Positions 45,814-55,152 of a stretch of DNA of 64,000 nt are shown in pieces. Below the pieces are notes generated by a model, which did not search any database, had not been told where the DNA came from, and saw only the letters and a list, made by a program, of their open reading frames with translations. Within the stretch, counting starts at the first letter, position 1, and each line of letters begins with the position of its first letter. The position numbers were made by a program, and so were the translations under genes. The DNA comes from Gimesia aquarii (lineage in GTDB: Bacteria > Planctomycetota > Planctomycetia > Planctomycetales > Planctomycetaceae): positions 6,511,300-6,575,299 of the forward strand of contig NZ_CP037920.1 in the NCBI RefSeq assembly GCF_007748195.1. The letters run 5' to 3'.

Positions 45814-47034
45814 TCAACAACCGGTCTCTGAAAGGTCAGAAACAGCACGCAACAGATGATTTTCTGTCCGCTTCAATTGCTCGACGGAATCGGCAATTAC
45901 CAACACACTAACTAGCGGCAACATCATTCCATCGATTTGATCTGGTGCTGTCGCAATCAATCGTGTTTCCGACTCTTCCTGTTCCGAGACACATCTTAAC
46001 CAGTTTGAAAACTTGACACCATACGACTCTTTCCAGGTAAAGTGCAACCAGCTCGCTGCCTGATTCGACTCTAAAAACCGAGAAAACCCCAACGCCAGCC
46101 GCCCCATAGTATGGCGTGCATTCACATCCTGTATTGGTCTCCACTGCCGTTTTCCCTTTTCGTCCCAATAACACATGGCATCAATGCCCAGCGGGCCAAA
46201 ATAGCCTGCCTGTTGCGCACGTCGGGCAACTCGTTGTCCCACTTCGATCGCAGGCTGCCACTCTTCTAATGTTTGCTCATCTACTGTGATCTGGCTACCA
46301 CGATATTGTCCGTGTGTATCACTGCGCAATAAAGCAACTCCCACAAATTGTGGAGCCCCTTGGCTTGGAATCTCGAACTGCAAACCTGCTTCTGCCTTGC
46401 GATTTACCCAGGGTTCCAGAAACAGCGTCTGGCCTTGCGCAAAACGTTTCCTGGCCCAGCCTCTCATCTGATCGGTAAGCTGCCCCCCCTGCCCTTGAAT
46501 CCGTTCGCGTGCGGACATGCTGAAATTCGCTTTCACCACCCACGACGCTTCCTGGCTAGCTTGATGATTCTGCAACGCGCACACCGCAGACTCCAGTTCT
46601 TCAAGATTCTCAAGCTGTTGACTCCCGGCCAACAATAGGTCCCACTCCTGCTCACACTGAAAAGAAAACGTACGCGCATTCACAGTTTGCACGGCAGCAG
46701 TGGGAGGAGCATTCGCCTGCAGACCCTTTGATTTCGCGATCTGAAGCATTTCGCTTGACCAACCCCAAGGTACTAATTGCAATGAGGCTGCGTCTGCCTG
46801 ACTTGGCCATTGATTCGTGAACTCGACGCGAGGTAAACCCGCGTATTCCAACTGAGTAGTGAACTCAGCAGAAATTTTTCCGGGAATAGAAATAAGATCA
46901 CCGTCTTCGGCCAGACTAACCCAGCAACTCGCCAGACTTGCATTCAGAACCGGCGCCGCTCCTCCTGAAGTTCCATAGACTTCATTTGCTAATTGATGCT
47001 CGAAATCAAAATTACCCAGAAAAAACTGACGCAT
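45814..47034 (-). CDS. ATP-grasp-like protein of unknown substrate
   Basis: About 406 residues from the ATG at 47034 (a GTG at 47037 is next to it). No signal peptide. The N-terminal half is a Rossmann-like domain (VPWGWSSEMLQIAKSKGLQA). The second half fits the ATP-grasp fold: a lysine in SWVVKANFSMSARER, an acidic end of the nucleotide site in LFLEPWVNRKAEAGLQFEI, then FGPLGIDAMCYW and PIQDVNARHTMGRL with Asp and Asn that would bind Mg-ATP. This is inference from pattern, not from a strict match. ATP-grasp enzymes form amide bonds between amino acids or to sugars. First of the run with the flippase and radical SAM genes. Confidence 0.6.
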   Translation of the reverse strand: MRQFFLGNFDFEHQLANEVYGTSGGAAPVLNASLASCWVSLAEDGDLISIPGKISAEFTTQLEYAGLPRVEFTNQWPSQADAASLQLVPWGWSSEMLQIAKSKGLQANAPPTAAVQTVNARTFSFQCEQEWDLLLAGSQQLENLEELESAVCALQNHQASQEASWVVKANFSMSARERIQGQGGQLTDQMRGWARKRFAQGQTLFLEPWVNRKAEAGLQFEIPSQGAPQFVGVALLRSDTHGQYRGSQITVDEQTLEEWQPAIEVGQRVARRAQQAGYFGPLGIDAMCYWDEKGKRQWRPIQDVNARHTMGRLALGFSRFLESNQAASWLHFTWKESYGVKFSNWLRCVSEQEESETRLIATAPDQIDGMMLPLVSVLVIADSVEQLKRTENHLLRAVSDLSETGC

Positions 47035-47120
47035 CACAAACTAGCCCAAATTTTTTCATCTAGAATGTCATTTCCTGTTTCAAATTTATAAAAACAGCTT
47101 GAATTGATAAATAAGGAATC

Positions 47121-47129
47121 TGTTATACT
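47121..47129 (+). promoter_or_regulatory. Extended -10 promoter candidate
   Basis: TGTTATACT, an extended -10 (hexamer TATACT at 47124-47129), lies 56 bases before the start at 47185. TTGAAT at 47099-47104 could be a -35 box, with a long 19-base spacer. Confidence 0.4.
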
Positions 47130-47184
47130 ATGTAACTCCAGCCAGAACTATCCTCATTATTAATTTCCCACGAAAGTCCGACTG

Positions 47185-48597
47185 ATGCCTTTACTCAGAA
47201 GATATATTACTTTTATTCTCAGCCTGACCGTATTATGTACTCTGTTTGTCTGTCAAAGTAAATTCGGTCAGGCAGAAGAGAACTCAAAGGCAAATCTGTT
47301 ACGAATTGCCACATTTGAATGTGATATTACGCCACCTCTGGGAAGTCCGCTCTGTTATGGACACGTAGCACCAGCAAAAAAAATTGTGGATCCGTTGAGT
47401 GCACGGGGTATGATTCTATTGGGTTCAGGCCAACCCATTGTCATCCTGGCACTCGACTGGGTGGGAGCGAACAATGGGACACAAGATGTCTGGAAAAACA
47501 AACTGGCCGATGCGCTCAACACATCAACCGACCGTTGTGCCATTCACTGTCTGCACCAGCACGATACACCGGGTGTAGATCTCTCAACGAGTGAGCTTCT
47601 CAAAGAGAATAACATAAGTGGAACCATGTTTGATGAAGCATATGTAGAAAACGTCATGAATCGCTCGGTAGAAGCAGCGCGCAATAGCCTGAAACAATCA
47701 CAACCTGTGACACACATCGGCACGGGAAAAGGTAAAGTGAAACAATTTGCTTCTAACCGTCGTATTCTCGGTCCCAATGGTAAAGTCAAAATTGTGCGTT
47801 ACAGTTCATCACGCAACCCTGCTGCTATCGAAGCACCTGAAGGTACGATTGATCCCTATGTCCGTGTCCTCAGTTTCTGGAATCAAGACCAGCCTTTAGC
47901 GGCCCTCAGTTATTATGCAACCCACCCTCAAAGCTATTACGGTCGAGGAGGCGTAAGTTGCGACACGGTAGGAATTGCGCGAGGACTAAGACAAAAGAGT
48001 CTGCCGAATGTGTTTCCCATTCACTTTAATGGCGCAGGCGGAAATATCGGCGCAGGAAAATACAACAATGGCGATCCTGAAAATCGTCCATTGCTGGCAC
48101 AACGACTGGCGACAGGAATGAAACAGGCTTGGGAGTCAACGAAAAAAACGCCTGTCTCTGCGAAGGAGGTGAGCTGGAAATCGAAACCCGTGTTACTACC
48201 ACTCAGAGATACTCTGAACTCTCAAAAGCTGACAAGCATCCTGGAGAACCCCAAAGCACGGCTGACAGACCGAATTCGAGCCTCGCGTGATCTGGTCTAT
48301 TTACAAAGAACCCAGGCTGGCAAAACAATTGATATCACCTGCCTGCAGATTGGTCCGGCATATGTGATTCACATGCCGGGAGAATTGTTCGTCGAATACC
48401 AACTCGCGGCACAGAAAATGGCGCCTCAGAATTTTGTCTGCATGGCCGCGTATGGCGATCAGGGACCGGGTTATATTGGGACGAAAGTTTCCTATGCCGA
48501 AGGAGGCTATGAAACGGGCCGTGTCTCCCGAACCGCCCCAGAAGTCGAAGCGGTCTTAATGCAGACACTGCGAGAGTTAGTCGGAAAACAGGACTAA
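47185..48597 (+). CDS. Secreted neutral/alkaline ceramidase-like protein
   Basis: 470 residues. Signal peptide (about 8-30). The N-terminal block FECDITPPLGSPLCYGH and a following ALDWVGANN match the neutral/alkaline non-lysosomal ceramidase N-terminal domain that is very common in planctomycetes. Conserved His stretches are CLHQHDTPG and YYATHPQSYYGRGG. The residues HFNGAGGNIGAG form another conserved loop. True ceramidases cut the amide of ceramide with zinc; the planctomycete versions are uncharacterised and lack the usual second domain. Convergent and only seven bases from the next gene, without a terminator. Confidence 0.8.
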   Translation: MPLLRRYITFILSLTVLCTLFVCQSKFGQAEENSKANLLRIATFECDITPPLGSPLCYGHVAPAKKIVDPLSARGMILLGSGQPIVILALDWVGANNGTQDVWKNKLADALNTSTDRCAIHCLHQHDTPGVDLSTSELLKENNISGTMFDEAYVENVMNRSVEAARNSLKQSQPVTHIGTGKGKVKQFASNRRILGPNGKVKIVRYSSSRNPAAIEAPEGTIDPYVRVLSFWNQDQPLAALSYYATHPQSYYGRGGVSCDTVGIARGLRQKSLPNVFPIHFNGAGGNIGAGKYNNGDPENRPLLAQRLATGMKQAWESTKKTPVSAKEVSWKSKPVLLPLRDTLNSQKLTSILENPKARLTDRIRASRDLVYLQRTQAGKTIDITCLQIGPAYVIHMPGELFVEYQLAAQKMAPQNFVCMAAYGDQGPGYIGTKVSYAEGGYETGRVSRTAPEVEAVLMQTLRELVGKQD

Positions 48598-48604
48598 TGC
48601 AGTC

Positions 48605-49819
48605 CTACTCTGGTTTCGAGGGATGAGACCACTTAATGCGCGCGGTGTAAACCCGATTATTACTACCATACTTTTCGATCCCCACAGGTTGCATCCACTC
48701 GGTAACTGTCACCCAGGATTCGAGCGGACTGATTTTCACAACCGCAAAGTTTCCCATGCGGGCTCCTTTTTCGGGCACGATGATTCGTTCGGTCTTCCGA
48801 ATGACGCGTAAGGTTTTAGGATCGACTTCTGCCATGAACAGTGGTGCCCGATGACGAAATACATGATCGTTATTCGCACCACGTCGGGTATAAACCAGAA
48901 ACAGGCCATCGCTATGTGTCACCCAGTGCTGTTGCGTGTTGTAGTTCCCGAGTTCCCGCCCATCATCAAATTTCCAGATAACAGGTTTTGAGTACTTCAA
49001 ACCATCGTCACTGACCGAGACATATCCTTTCTCGTCATTCCGCATGGTTAGGTAAAACTTATCTTGAAACTTTGTCACCGAGGGTTCATACAGGCCTCGT
49101 TTAACGGGTACTGTGTGCTCGCTACCATGTTTTTTGTAGGTCAGTTTTTTTCCATCAAAGTCACACAATACAACCGCAGTGCTATATTGCCGTTCTGTTT
49201 TTTTCTTAAAGTAAATCGGTAACAAAATCGTACCATCCTTCAGATCCACGCGCTGGCCAGAACCAGAGCCACAGTTTTCGAATTTGAGTTCATCTGGCAT
49301 TTTCATCGTGGTCCATTCCGACCAGCTATGATCTTTCGCATCGTAAACGGAATAAGCAACATGCCTTTTGCGGACATGCATCACTTTATTGTTTTCATAG
49401 CGCACTGAATGACCGGTTCCCAATAATGTCTTTGTGTTAGCATGCCATCCAGGCGTGAAATCGCAGATGGCAATTTCTTTCGTTTTCGATAATCGGCGTC
49501 TCCCCAACGAAGCATGCTCAATCGGTCCGATCCATTTCTCACCATCGGCAGTTCTCATCTCATTTAGCGCGTAAAACACGTCAGAACCACTGAGCAATAA
49601 TTTTTGCATGGTCATCACGACTAATGGTCTATCATTATTTCGTTGCAGAATCACGCCTGCGCGAGCATGCACCCAGCAGGTCTTACCATCAAAGCCTTCA
49701 GAGGCAGTCCGCAAATCGACCTCATAAGTAAGTGGTTTCTGTTCTTCACCGGCTGTTACTTGAGTCTGGCCGATATACATAAAAATGAGTGCGAGACAGA
49801 GCGATAATAAGAATTTCAT
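48605..49819 (-). CDS. Secreted BNR/sialidase-like protein
   Basis: 404 residues with a signal peptide (about 1-23). The body is all beta, consistent with a six-bladed propeller of the exo-alpha-sialidase-like superfamily. Blade hints: DGKTCWVHARAGVILQRNND, the Asp-box-like SVSDDGLKYSKPVIWKF and GKKLTYKKHG. The sialidase Arg triad and Tyr nucleophile cannot be placed with certainty. Such proteins are numerous in planctomycetes and act on glycans or are unknown. Convergent with the ceramidase-like gene. Confidence 0.75.
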   Translation of the reverse strand: MKFLLSLCLALIFMYIGQTQVTAGEEQKPLTYEVDLRTASEGFDGKTCWVHARAGVILQRNNDRPLVVMTMQKLLLSGSDVFYALNEMRTADGEKWIGPIEHASLGRRRLSKTKEIAICDFTPGWHANTKTLLGTGHSVRYENNKVMHVRKRHVAYSVYDAKDHSWSEWTTMKMPDELKFENCGSGSGQRVDLKDGTILLPIYFKKKTERQYSTAVVLCDFDGKKLTYKKHGSEHTVPVKRGLYEPSVTKFQDKFYLTMRNDEKGYVSVSDDGLKYSKPVIWKFDDGRELGNYNTQQHWVTHSDGLFLVYTRRGANNDHVFRHRAPLFMAEVDPKTLRVIRKTERIIVPEKGARMGNFAVVKISPLESWVTVTEWMQPVGIEKYGSNNRVYTARIKWSHPSKPE

Positions 49820-50025
49820 AAGGGCCTCTTTTTAAAAAACAGTCGGGTATCTATTTACCATAAGCGGAGTTCCTGTATTGCTCAATCCCAAAGGAACATT
49901 CTTTCTTAAGACATCAGAGATCACGGGATTGCAATCTACTCTATGATCATTCAGAATCAATATAAGTCAAATCATATCCGTGATCGACAATCATTCTTTT
50001 ACACTTCTTTTTGAGGAACAGGCTG

Positions 50026-51123
50026 ATGCGGATTTTTCTCTTGATCGCACTAATGTTTTTCGTGTCAGTAAAGCCTCTTGTTGCCGCCGAGTTAGATTGG
50101 ATTCAGATCAGCCCGGATGGTAAATCATTCATCACTGTAGAAGAGCAAAAAAAGTTTGTCCCCTGGGGATTTAACTACGACCATGATCGAGACGGACGAC
50201 TTTTAGAAGACTACTGGAGCACGGAATGGAAAGCGGTCGAACAGGACTTCGCTGAGATGAAACAACTGGGCGCAAATGTAGTGAGGATTCATCTTCAATT
50301 CGGCAAATTCATGTCAGCCCCCGATCAGCCTCGCAATGCAGCACTCAAAAAACTAGATGAGTTACTGAAACTGGCCGAGCGGACGGGCTTGTATCTCGAT
50401 CTAACCGGACTGGGATGTTATCACAAACAGGATGTTCCCGCGTGGTATGATCGCTTAACCGACAAAGAACGCTGGCAAGCACAAGCGAATTTCTGGGAAG
50501 CAATCGCCAGACAATGTGCAAACAGTCCGGCGATATTTTGTTACGACTTGATGAATGAACCGGTCGTCCATGCAGGGAAGAAAAAAGGAACTGACTGGCT
50601 TGGTCCCGGGTTTGCAGGCAAGCATTTTGTGCAACGAATCACACTCAGCCCTTCAGAACAACCGCGTCCCGAAATCGCAGCCGCCTGGATTAAAACTTTA
50701 GTAGACACCATCCGAAAACAGGATCAACGGCACTTAATTACCGTAGGTATGGTTCCTTGGAGCCTGAAACGCCCCGGACTGCAGTCGGGCTTTGTTCCCG
50801 AACAGGTGAGCCAGCATCTTGATTTCCTCAGTGTGCATATTTATCCGGAAAAAGGCAAAGTCGATGAAGCCCTGGAAACGCTCAAGGGATTTGATATTGG
50901 GAAACCCATTGTCATTGAAGAAACCTTCCCTCTGAAAAGCTCACCCCAGGAATTCGAAGAGTTTATCCAGAAATCGAAGCAATACGCGGATGGCTGGATT
51001 GGTTTTTACTGGGGCAAAACACTTGATGAATATAAACAGGGAAAAACGATCCGCGATGCCATCATGGCCAGCTGGCTGAAATTCTTCCAAAAAAATGGCC
51101 CGCAATTTAAATCAGAACCATAA
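50026..51123 (+). CDS. Secreted GH5-like glycoside hydrolase
   Basis: 365 residues from the ATG at 50026, which opens a signal peptide (about 1-21); the TTG at 50011 is an in-frame alternative. The TIM barrel shows VPWGFNYDHDRDGRL, LGANVVRIHLQF, the acid/base Glu in DLMNEPV (about 178) and the nucleophile Glu in IVIEETFPL (about 298), as in GH5 cellulases and mannanases. Both catalytic residues are present, so it should be active on a beta-glycan. Sits 21 bases from the convergent gene that follows. Confidence 0.85.
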   Translation: MRIFLLIALMFFVSVKPLVAAELDWIQISPDGKSFITVEEQKKFVPWGFNYDHDRDGRLLEDYWSTEWKAVEQDFAEMKQLGANVVRIHLQFGKFMSAPDQPRNAALKKLDELLKLAERTGLYLDLTGLGCYHKQDVPAWYDRLTDKERWQAQANFWEAIARQCANSPAIFCYDLMNEPVVHAGKKKGTDWLGPGFAGKHFVQRITLSPSEQPRPEIAAAWIKTLVDTIRKQDQRHLITVGMVPWSLKRPGLQSGFVPEQVSQHLDFLSVHIYPEKGKVDEALETLKGFDIGKPIVIEETFPLKSSPQEFEEFIQKSKQYADGWIGFYWGKTLDEYKQGKTIRDAIMASWLKFFQKNGPQFKSEP

Positions 51124-51144
51124 TGTTGGCACATTTAAATCAGG

Positions 51145-53205
51145 TCAGGGTTTGAAAACGATATCGGTCACCGTCCCAAATTTCGCGGGCAGTGGCATGT
51201 TGGCAAATTGGGAATTATTGCCCCTCCGGTACTGCCAGCGACCTGCCAGCGACAAATTGCCTGTTGCCGAAACGAGTTGAGGCACGGAACGGAAATCTGC
51301 GTTTTTAGTTTGGCCTGTGACTTGTAAAACAATCAGGTTTGCGTCGTTGGGGGTCACTGCTTTTGGGACGATCTGAAAACCAGCGTCTGTTTTCTTTAAA
51401 GCAGTTCCATTCAACCAGGCATTGACCTGAGTTCCCTCGGCCTCGCCGACTTTCAATGTCAGTGGTTGGTTTGACATCCACTTTTCGGGAACTCGAACCA
51501 CACATCGATACCAGCGACTTTGGTTCGTATCGTTTGACTTCTCTGAATTGGGAATCTGTACCACTGACCAATGCGGTGCTTCATGAAGTGTTACCTTTTC
51601 CGAAACCGATACATCAGCTGGATTCAGACCGGCGGCCCAGTAGACACCATTCGCCAGTAACCGCACAAATTCAGGATTTTTAAAATCGCCCGGGTGTCCA
51701 AGTGAAGTATAAAATGATTTGCCTCCATCCTTCCGCTTGAACGTCCAGGCAACTGGCTCGACTGGAAAGCCTTTAGCTTTTCCCGTCATTAAAACGGTTG
51801 TGTTTTTCGCCAGAGGAGAGACTTCATACAGCGAATAGGCTTGCTGGAATGGTTTATCAGGGATTCCGGTGAGAATCGGATTCTGTTTCTGAGACTCATT
51901 GATCGAAATGATCGACTTCAAATCGTTAGCGAGGTGGCCATGATAATTTCCGCCGAAGACTTCCGCATCAAATTCAGGCCAATCGTATAATCCTGCCGGT
52001 GGCTTTTTGCCTCTAAGTGAAAAGGCATGACTGGCGGTGCGAATACCGACAACGGGCTTCCCGGCTTTCACGTACTTGCGAATCGCCTGCATCGCTTTTT
52101 CAGGTAACACACGGCGACGAACACTGAAGAGTACCACGTCGGCTTCGTTAATCACTTCGATACCAGGTATCGAATTTCGATCCTTGTCATCCGCAAAAAC
52201 ATAACTAACCCGAAAGTGCTTACCCAGATGTTTACCAGCAAACTCGGGTAACGTTTTTTTCGTATCATATTCGGCTTCCGCCATCACGATGACTAGGTGT
52301 GGTCGATGATCTTTTTTAAATACAAAAGATTTGCCACCTAAAAATTGGTCACTGGTAATTGTAGGGCAGATAAATTTCTCAATATGTGAAATAATCAAAT
52401 CGTTGCCCGTAAAATGACTGACGTAAGGCCAGCTTTTAGGATTATACATGGTGTCAGTCATGTCACGGACAAGCACTACGTTCTTCCCATTTTTGGCCAT
52501 CTGACGTAAACCAAAGGGACGCCCCAGCACGCACATGTTGGTGTGCACCCCGGTGAGAATGACGTTGTTGATCCCGCGGCTGTTAAGGATATTCCAAACT
52601 TCATCGCCTTTGTCACTGATAAAATCTTTATTGCCGTCAATCGTGATCAGAGCGGACTGACTTTTCCAGGGTCCTGCTGGATTACGCCCCAGTGACGCCA
52701 GTTTCTTCGCCCAGGCCGCATGCTCTTCGGGGTCATCATCTTCTCCACCGTCAGATTGATCAACGGGGTAGACGGCACGTTCTTCACTGGGAATCCGCGA
52801 GCACCAGTTTTTGATACCCTCTGGATGAACTTTAGACTTGGGAGCCTGCATCGCGCGCATGCGTGCCGGATGCCCTTTATAAGCGTCCATACAATCGCTG
52901 GGAGCATGAATAATGGTGACGCCCTGATCGCGAGCCGTTTTCAATAAATTGTCAAGGCGTGGTGCAAACTCTTCCAGCCGTTTGACTGCGTTAAAACAAT
53001 GATGATAGTCCCAGACATCGCAGACAATAATTGCAGTTTCTTGAGGCTTCCAGCTTTCCGAACGGTGCAAACGATGATAGCGTCCCGAATCTTTGCTCGT
53101 TTCCTGCTGATAACGCAGTTGTAATTTCAAATCCTCAGCCGACAGCGAGGTGGTTGAGACCAAAACCAGACTTAGGCAAATCGCCAGTTTCTGCAAAACG
53201 TTCAC
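51145..53205 (-). CDS. Fusion of isochorismatase-like and ThuA-like domains, exported
   Basis: About 686 residues from GTG at 53205, which has AGGAG upstream and opens a signal peptide (MNVLQKLAICLSLVLVSTTS). The frame stays open to a TTG at 53229, which is unlikely. Domain 1 (about 35-290) is isochorismatase-like: QETAIIVCDVWDYHHC, and the Cys site VILTGVHTNMCVLGRPFG. Domain 2 (about 305-540) is ThuA-like: GKPVVGIRTASHAF, EVFGGNYHGH, VEPVAWTFKR. A C-terminal beta-rich domain (about 560-680) looks like a jelly-roll. The two domains would usually be on separate proteins. Role unknown. Confidence 0.85.
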   Translation of the reverse strand: MNVLQKLAICLSLVLVSTTSLSAEDLKLQLRYQQETSKDSGRYHRLHRSESWKPQETAIIVCDVWDYHHCFNAVKRLEEFAPRLDNLLKTARDQGVTIIHAPSDCMDAYKGHPARMRAMQAPKSKVHPEGIKNWCSRIPSEERAVYPVDQSDGGEDDDPEEHAAWAKKLASLGRNPAGPWKSQSALITIDGNKDFISDKGDEVWNILNSRGINNVILTGVHTNMCVLGRPFGLRQMAKNGKNVVLVRDMTDTMYNPKSWPYVSHFTGNDLIISHIEKFICPTITSDQFLGGKSFVFKKDHRPHLVIVMAEAEYDTKKTLPEFAGKHLGKHFRVSYVFADDKDRNSIPGIEVINEADVVLFSVRRRVLPEKAMQAIRKYVKAGKPVVGIRTASHAFSLRGKKPPAGLYDWPEFDAEVFGGNYHGHLANDLKSIISINESQKQNPILTGIPDKPFQQAYSLYEVSPLAKNTTVLMTGKAKGFPVEPVAWTFKRKDGGKSFYTSLGHPGDFKNPEFVRLLANGVYWAAGLNPADVSVSEKVTLHEAPHWSVVQIPNSEKSNDTNQSRWYRCVVRVPEKWMSNQPLTLKVGEAEGTQVNAWLNGTALKKTDAGFQIVPKAVTPNDANLIVLQVTGQTKNADFRSVPQLVSATGNLSLAGRWQYRRGNNSQFANMPLPAKFGTVTDIVFKP

Positions 53206-53329
53206 GTGGAATCTCCTGGTGGCAGGCAATGGGAAGGAATCGAAGAAAACAATCTGCTGATGGCATCAGCAGACAGTTCATTCTAAAGGTTCTCGATAGC
53301 ACAACAAAAGCCTGAAAGCAGAAAACCAA

Positions 53330-53372
53330 ATAATCCAGCCTAAAAAGAAGTATTCTTCCCAGGCTGGATTAT
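53330..53372 (-). terminator. Terminator-like hairpin
   Basis: Perfect 12-bp stem (53330-53341 with 53361-53372), loop 19 bases. It follows the minus-strand thioredoxin-trypsin gene by 41 bases. Confidence 0.6.
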
Positions 53373-53412
53373 CGTTGTGAATAATGAACCAGAAGCAACT
53401 TATACTGAGAAA

Positions 53413-55152
53413 TTAGCGTCGAGACTGAGCAGAACGGCGGTAACGCTGAATCTGATTTTCGACCTGCTGAATTTTTTCTCTGCGCTGCTGATTTGTAATC
53501 GTGGTCTTGTTTGCAGTTTGAGTGAACGATGAAGGATGACGAAAATCAAGCTCTTCTGACTGAGCATGATTCATACTTTTAGCACGTGGTAGATTGCGGA
53601 CCATGCGTTTATTTCGCATTTGTGGCTCACGGGAAATTAATTCGCTGGGCTTAAAACGTGCTGATGTCGGCTGTGGTTGATTGCTCACTTCACCCGACAG
53701 ATAAGAAACAAATTTGGAACTGGCTTTGTTAATGATGACCACACGGCTCGCCGACTTTGGTTTGTTTAAGGGGCGAATGATACAGACGACTTCTGATTCC
53801 CCCGCTTGCTCTAAAGCCGCCTGCAATTGAGAAAGATCATGATTTCCTGTAGTCGGAGAGTCCACCGGTTGAGTTGGCATCGCACGCTCTAAAAACTCGG
53901 CAAGTAATTCTTGATTAGGTTCTTCTGCCGCCATTTTGGTTTCAGTAGGAGTCTGTTGGAATTCTGTTTCTTTGTAAAGTGCTGTCAGTTTCGAATCATC
54001 CAACAGTTTGTGAATCACAGGCAAACCTGCATAAAGTCCACGTTGATCTTCTTTATCAACAGCAAAACAAATACCCACTAACTGACCTGATCGATCAAAC
54101 AATCCACCACCAGAGCGTCCTTGAACGGGCATCCCCGTGCATTCGATATTGTCCGGTCCTAAAAAGCGGTTCAGGGCCGTGACCTGAATTTTCTCCAATG
54201 TCGGAAGTTCTCCACCATTACAACCTATACTGGCAACGGTATCACCCTCCTTAACCTGATGCTCAATTCCAGCAACTTTTGCCGAAGAAAAAACATCTGA
54301 AGTAGGAATTGAAATTAATCCAACGTCTGCTTCCAGATCATAGCGAATTAAAGTACCTACATAGGTTTCGTGCTTGTCGCCTTGAAAGACATCGACTTCG
54401 ATGACCGAATCATCGCGTAATTCACTGAAAATATGACTGCAGGTTGCAATCAAGGTACGTCCGACCGCGCTGTGAATGATCGTACCTGATCCGAGGTCCA
54501 GACCTTTTTTATCTTTCACTCGAATACGAACGGCGCTCTCACGCCAATTGTTGACAACATTTCGTTGTGGTGTTTCAGACTTCCGATCATTGGTAGAATC
54601 ACCAAACTGAGCACGAATCACAGGTTCTTGCTCTTCTACTGCCACCGATTCTTCTTTTTTCGACTTGCCAAAGAAGGGAATATTGAAACCACGAGACTTC
54701 TTTTTTGGCTTGGTTTTATGTTGTGCCAACTGGATTGAAGCCTGCTTGGATCCGTTTCCTTTTTGGTCGTTGGAAACAAAAATGACCTCGTCGTTTTTAT
54801 TGGGAACGGGAGGTCGCTGTGGTTCCGCCGCAGGAATACGTGCCAACATCCGTCTCAAGTTGCTCTCAGTGGTTGAACCAACAGACCGGGCGACTTCCTG
54901 TCCTCCGACAACTAAAACAAATGCAGGAATACTGGAAACATTAAAACGACGTGCTAATTCTGGTTCCTGATCAACGTCGACTTTCCTGATAGGATAACCT
55001 TCGCGTTTGAGACGCGAAATCAACGGACTCATTTTCTGACATGGACCGCACCACGTCGCGGTAAAGTCTAAGAGCACTCCCTTGGGAGTTTCCGCAAGAA
55101 CTGAGCTGGAAAATAACAAAAATGATAAAACTACTGTCGTCGCAAACTTCAT
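53413..55152 (-). CDS. Exported thioredoxin plus trypsin-like protease fusion
   Basis: 579 residues. Signal peptide about 1-20. Residues 21-105 are a thioredoxin fold with the CGPC redox pair (Cys 35, Cys 38) and a cis-proline region SSIPAFVLV. A charged linker (about 110-205) leads to a trypsin-like (S1C/DegP-type) domain: His 240 in IATCSHIF, Asp 276 in EADVGLI and Ser 347 in MPVQGRSGGGLF. The triad is complete. The C-terminal part (about 380-579) is Pro/Gln/Arg-rich, with a conserved-looking VVCIIRPLNKP segment. Thioredoxin could hold or reduce the protease substrates. The function is inferred only from the domains. Confidence 0.88.
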   Translation of the reverse strand: MKFATTVVLSFLLFSSSVLAETPKGVLLDFTATWCGPCQKMSPLISRLKREGYPIRKVDVDQEPELARRFNVSSIPAFVLVVGGQEVARSVGSTTESNLRRMLARIPAAEPQRPPVPNKNDEVIFVSNDQKGNGSKQASIQLAQHKTKPKKKSRGFNIPFFGKSKKEESVAVEEQEPVIRAQFGDSTNDRKSETPQRNVVNNWRESAVRIRVKDKKGLDLGSGTIIHSAVGRTLIATCSHIFSELRDDSVIEVDVFQGDKHETYVGTLIRYDLEADVGLISIPTSDVFSSAKVAGIEHQVKEGDTVASIGCNGGELPTLEKIQVTALNRFLGPDNIECTGMPVQGRSGGGLFDRSGQLVGICFAVDKEDQRGLYAGLPVIHKLLDDSKLTALYKETEFQQTPTETKMAAEEPNQELLAEFLERAMPTQPVDSPTTGNHDLSQLQAALEQAGESEVVCIIRPLNKPKSASRVVIINKASSKFVSYLSGEVSNQPQPTSARFKPSELISREPQMRNKRMVRNLPRAKSMNHAQSEELDFRHPSSFTQTANKTTITNQQRREKIQQVENQIQRYRRSAQSRR

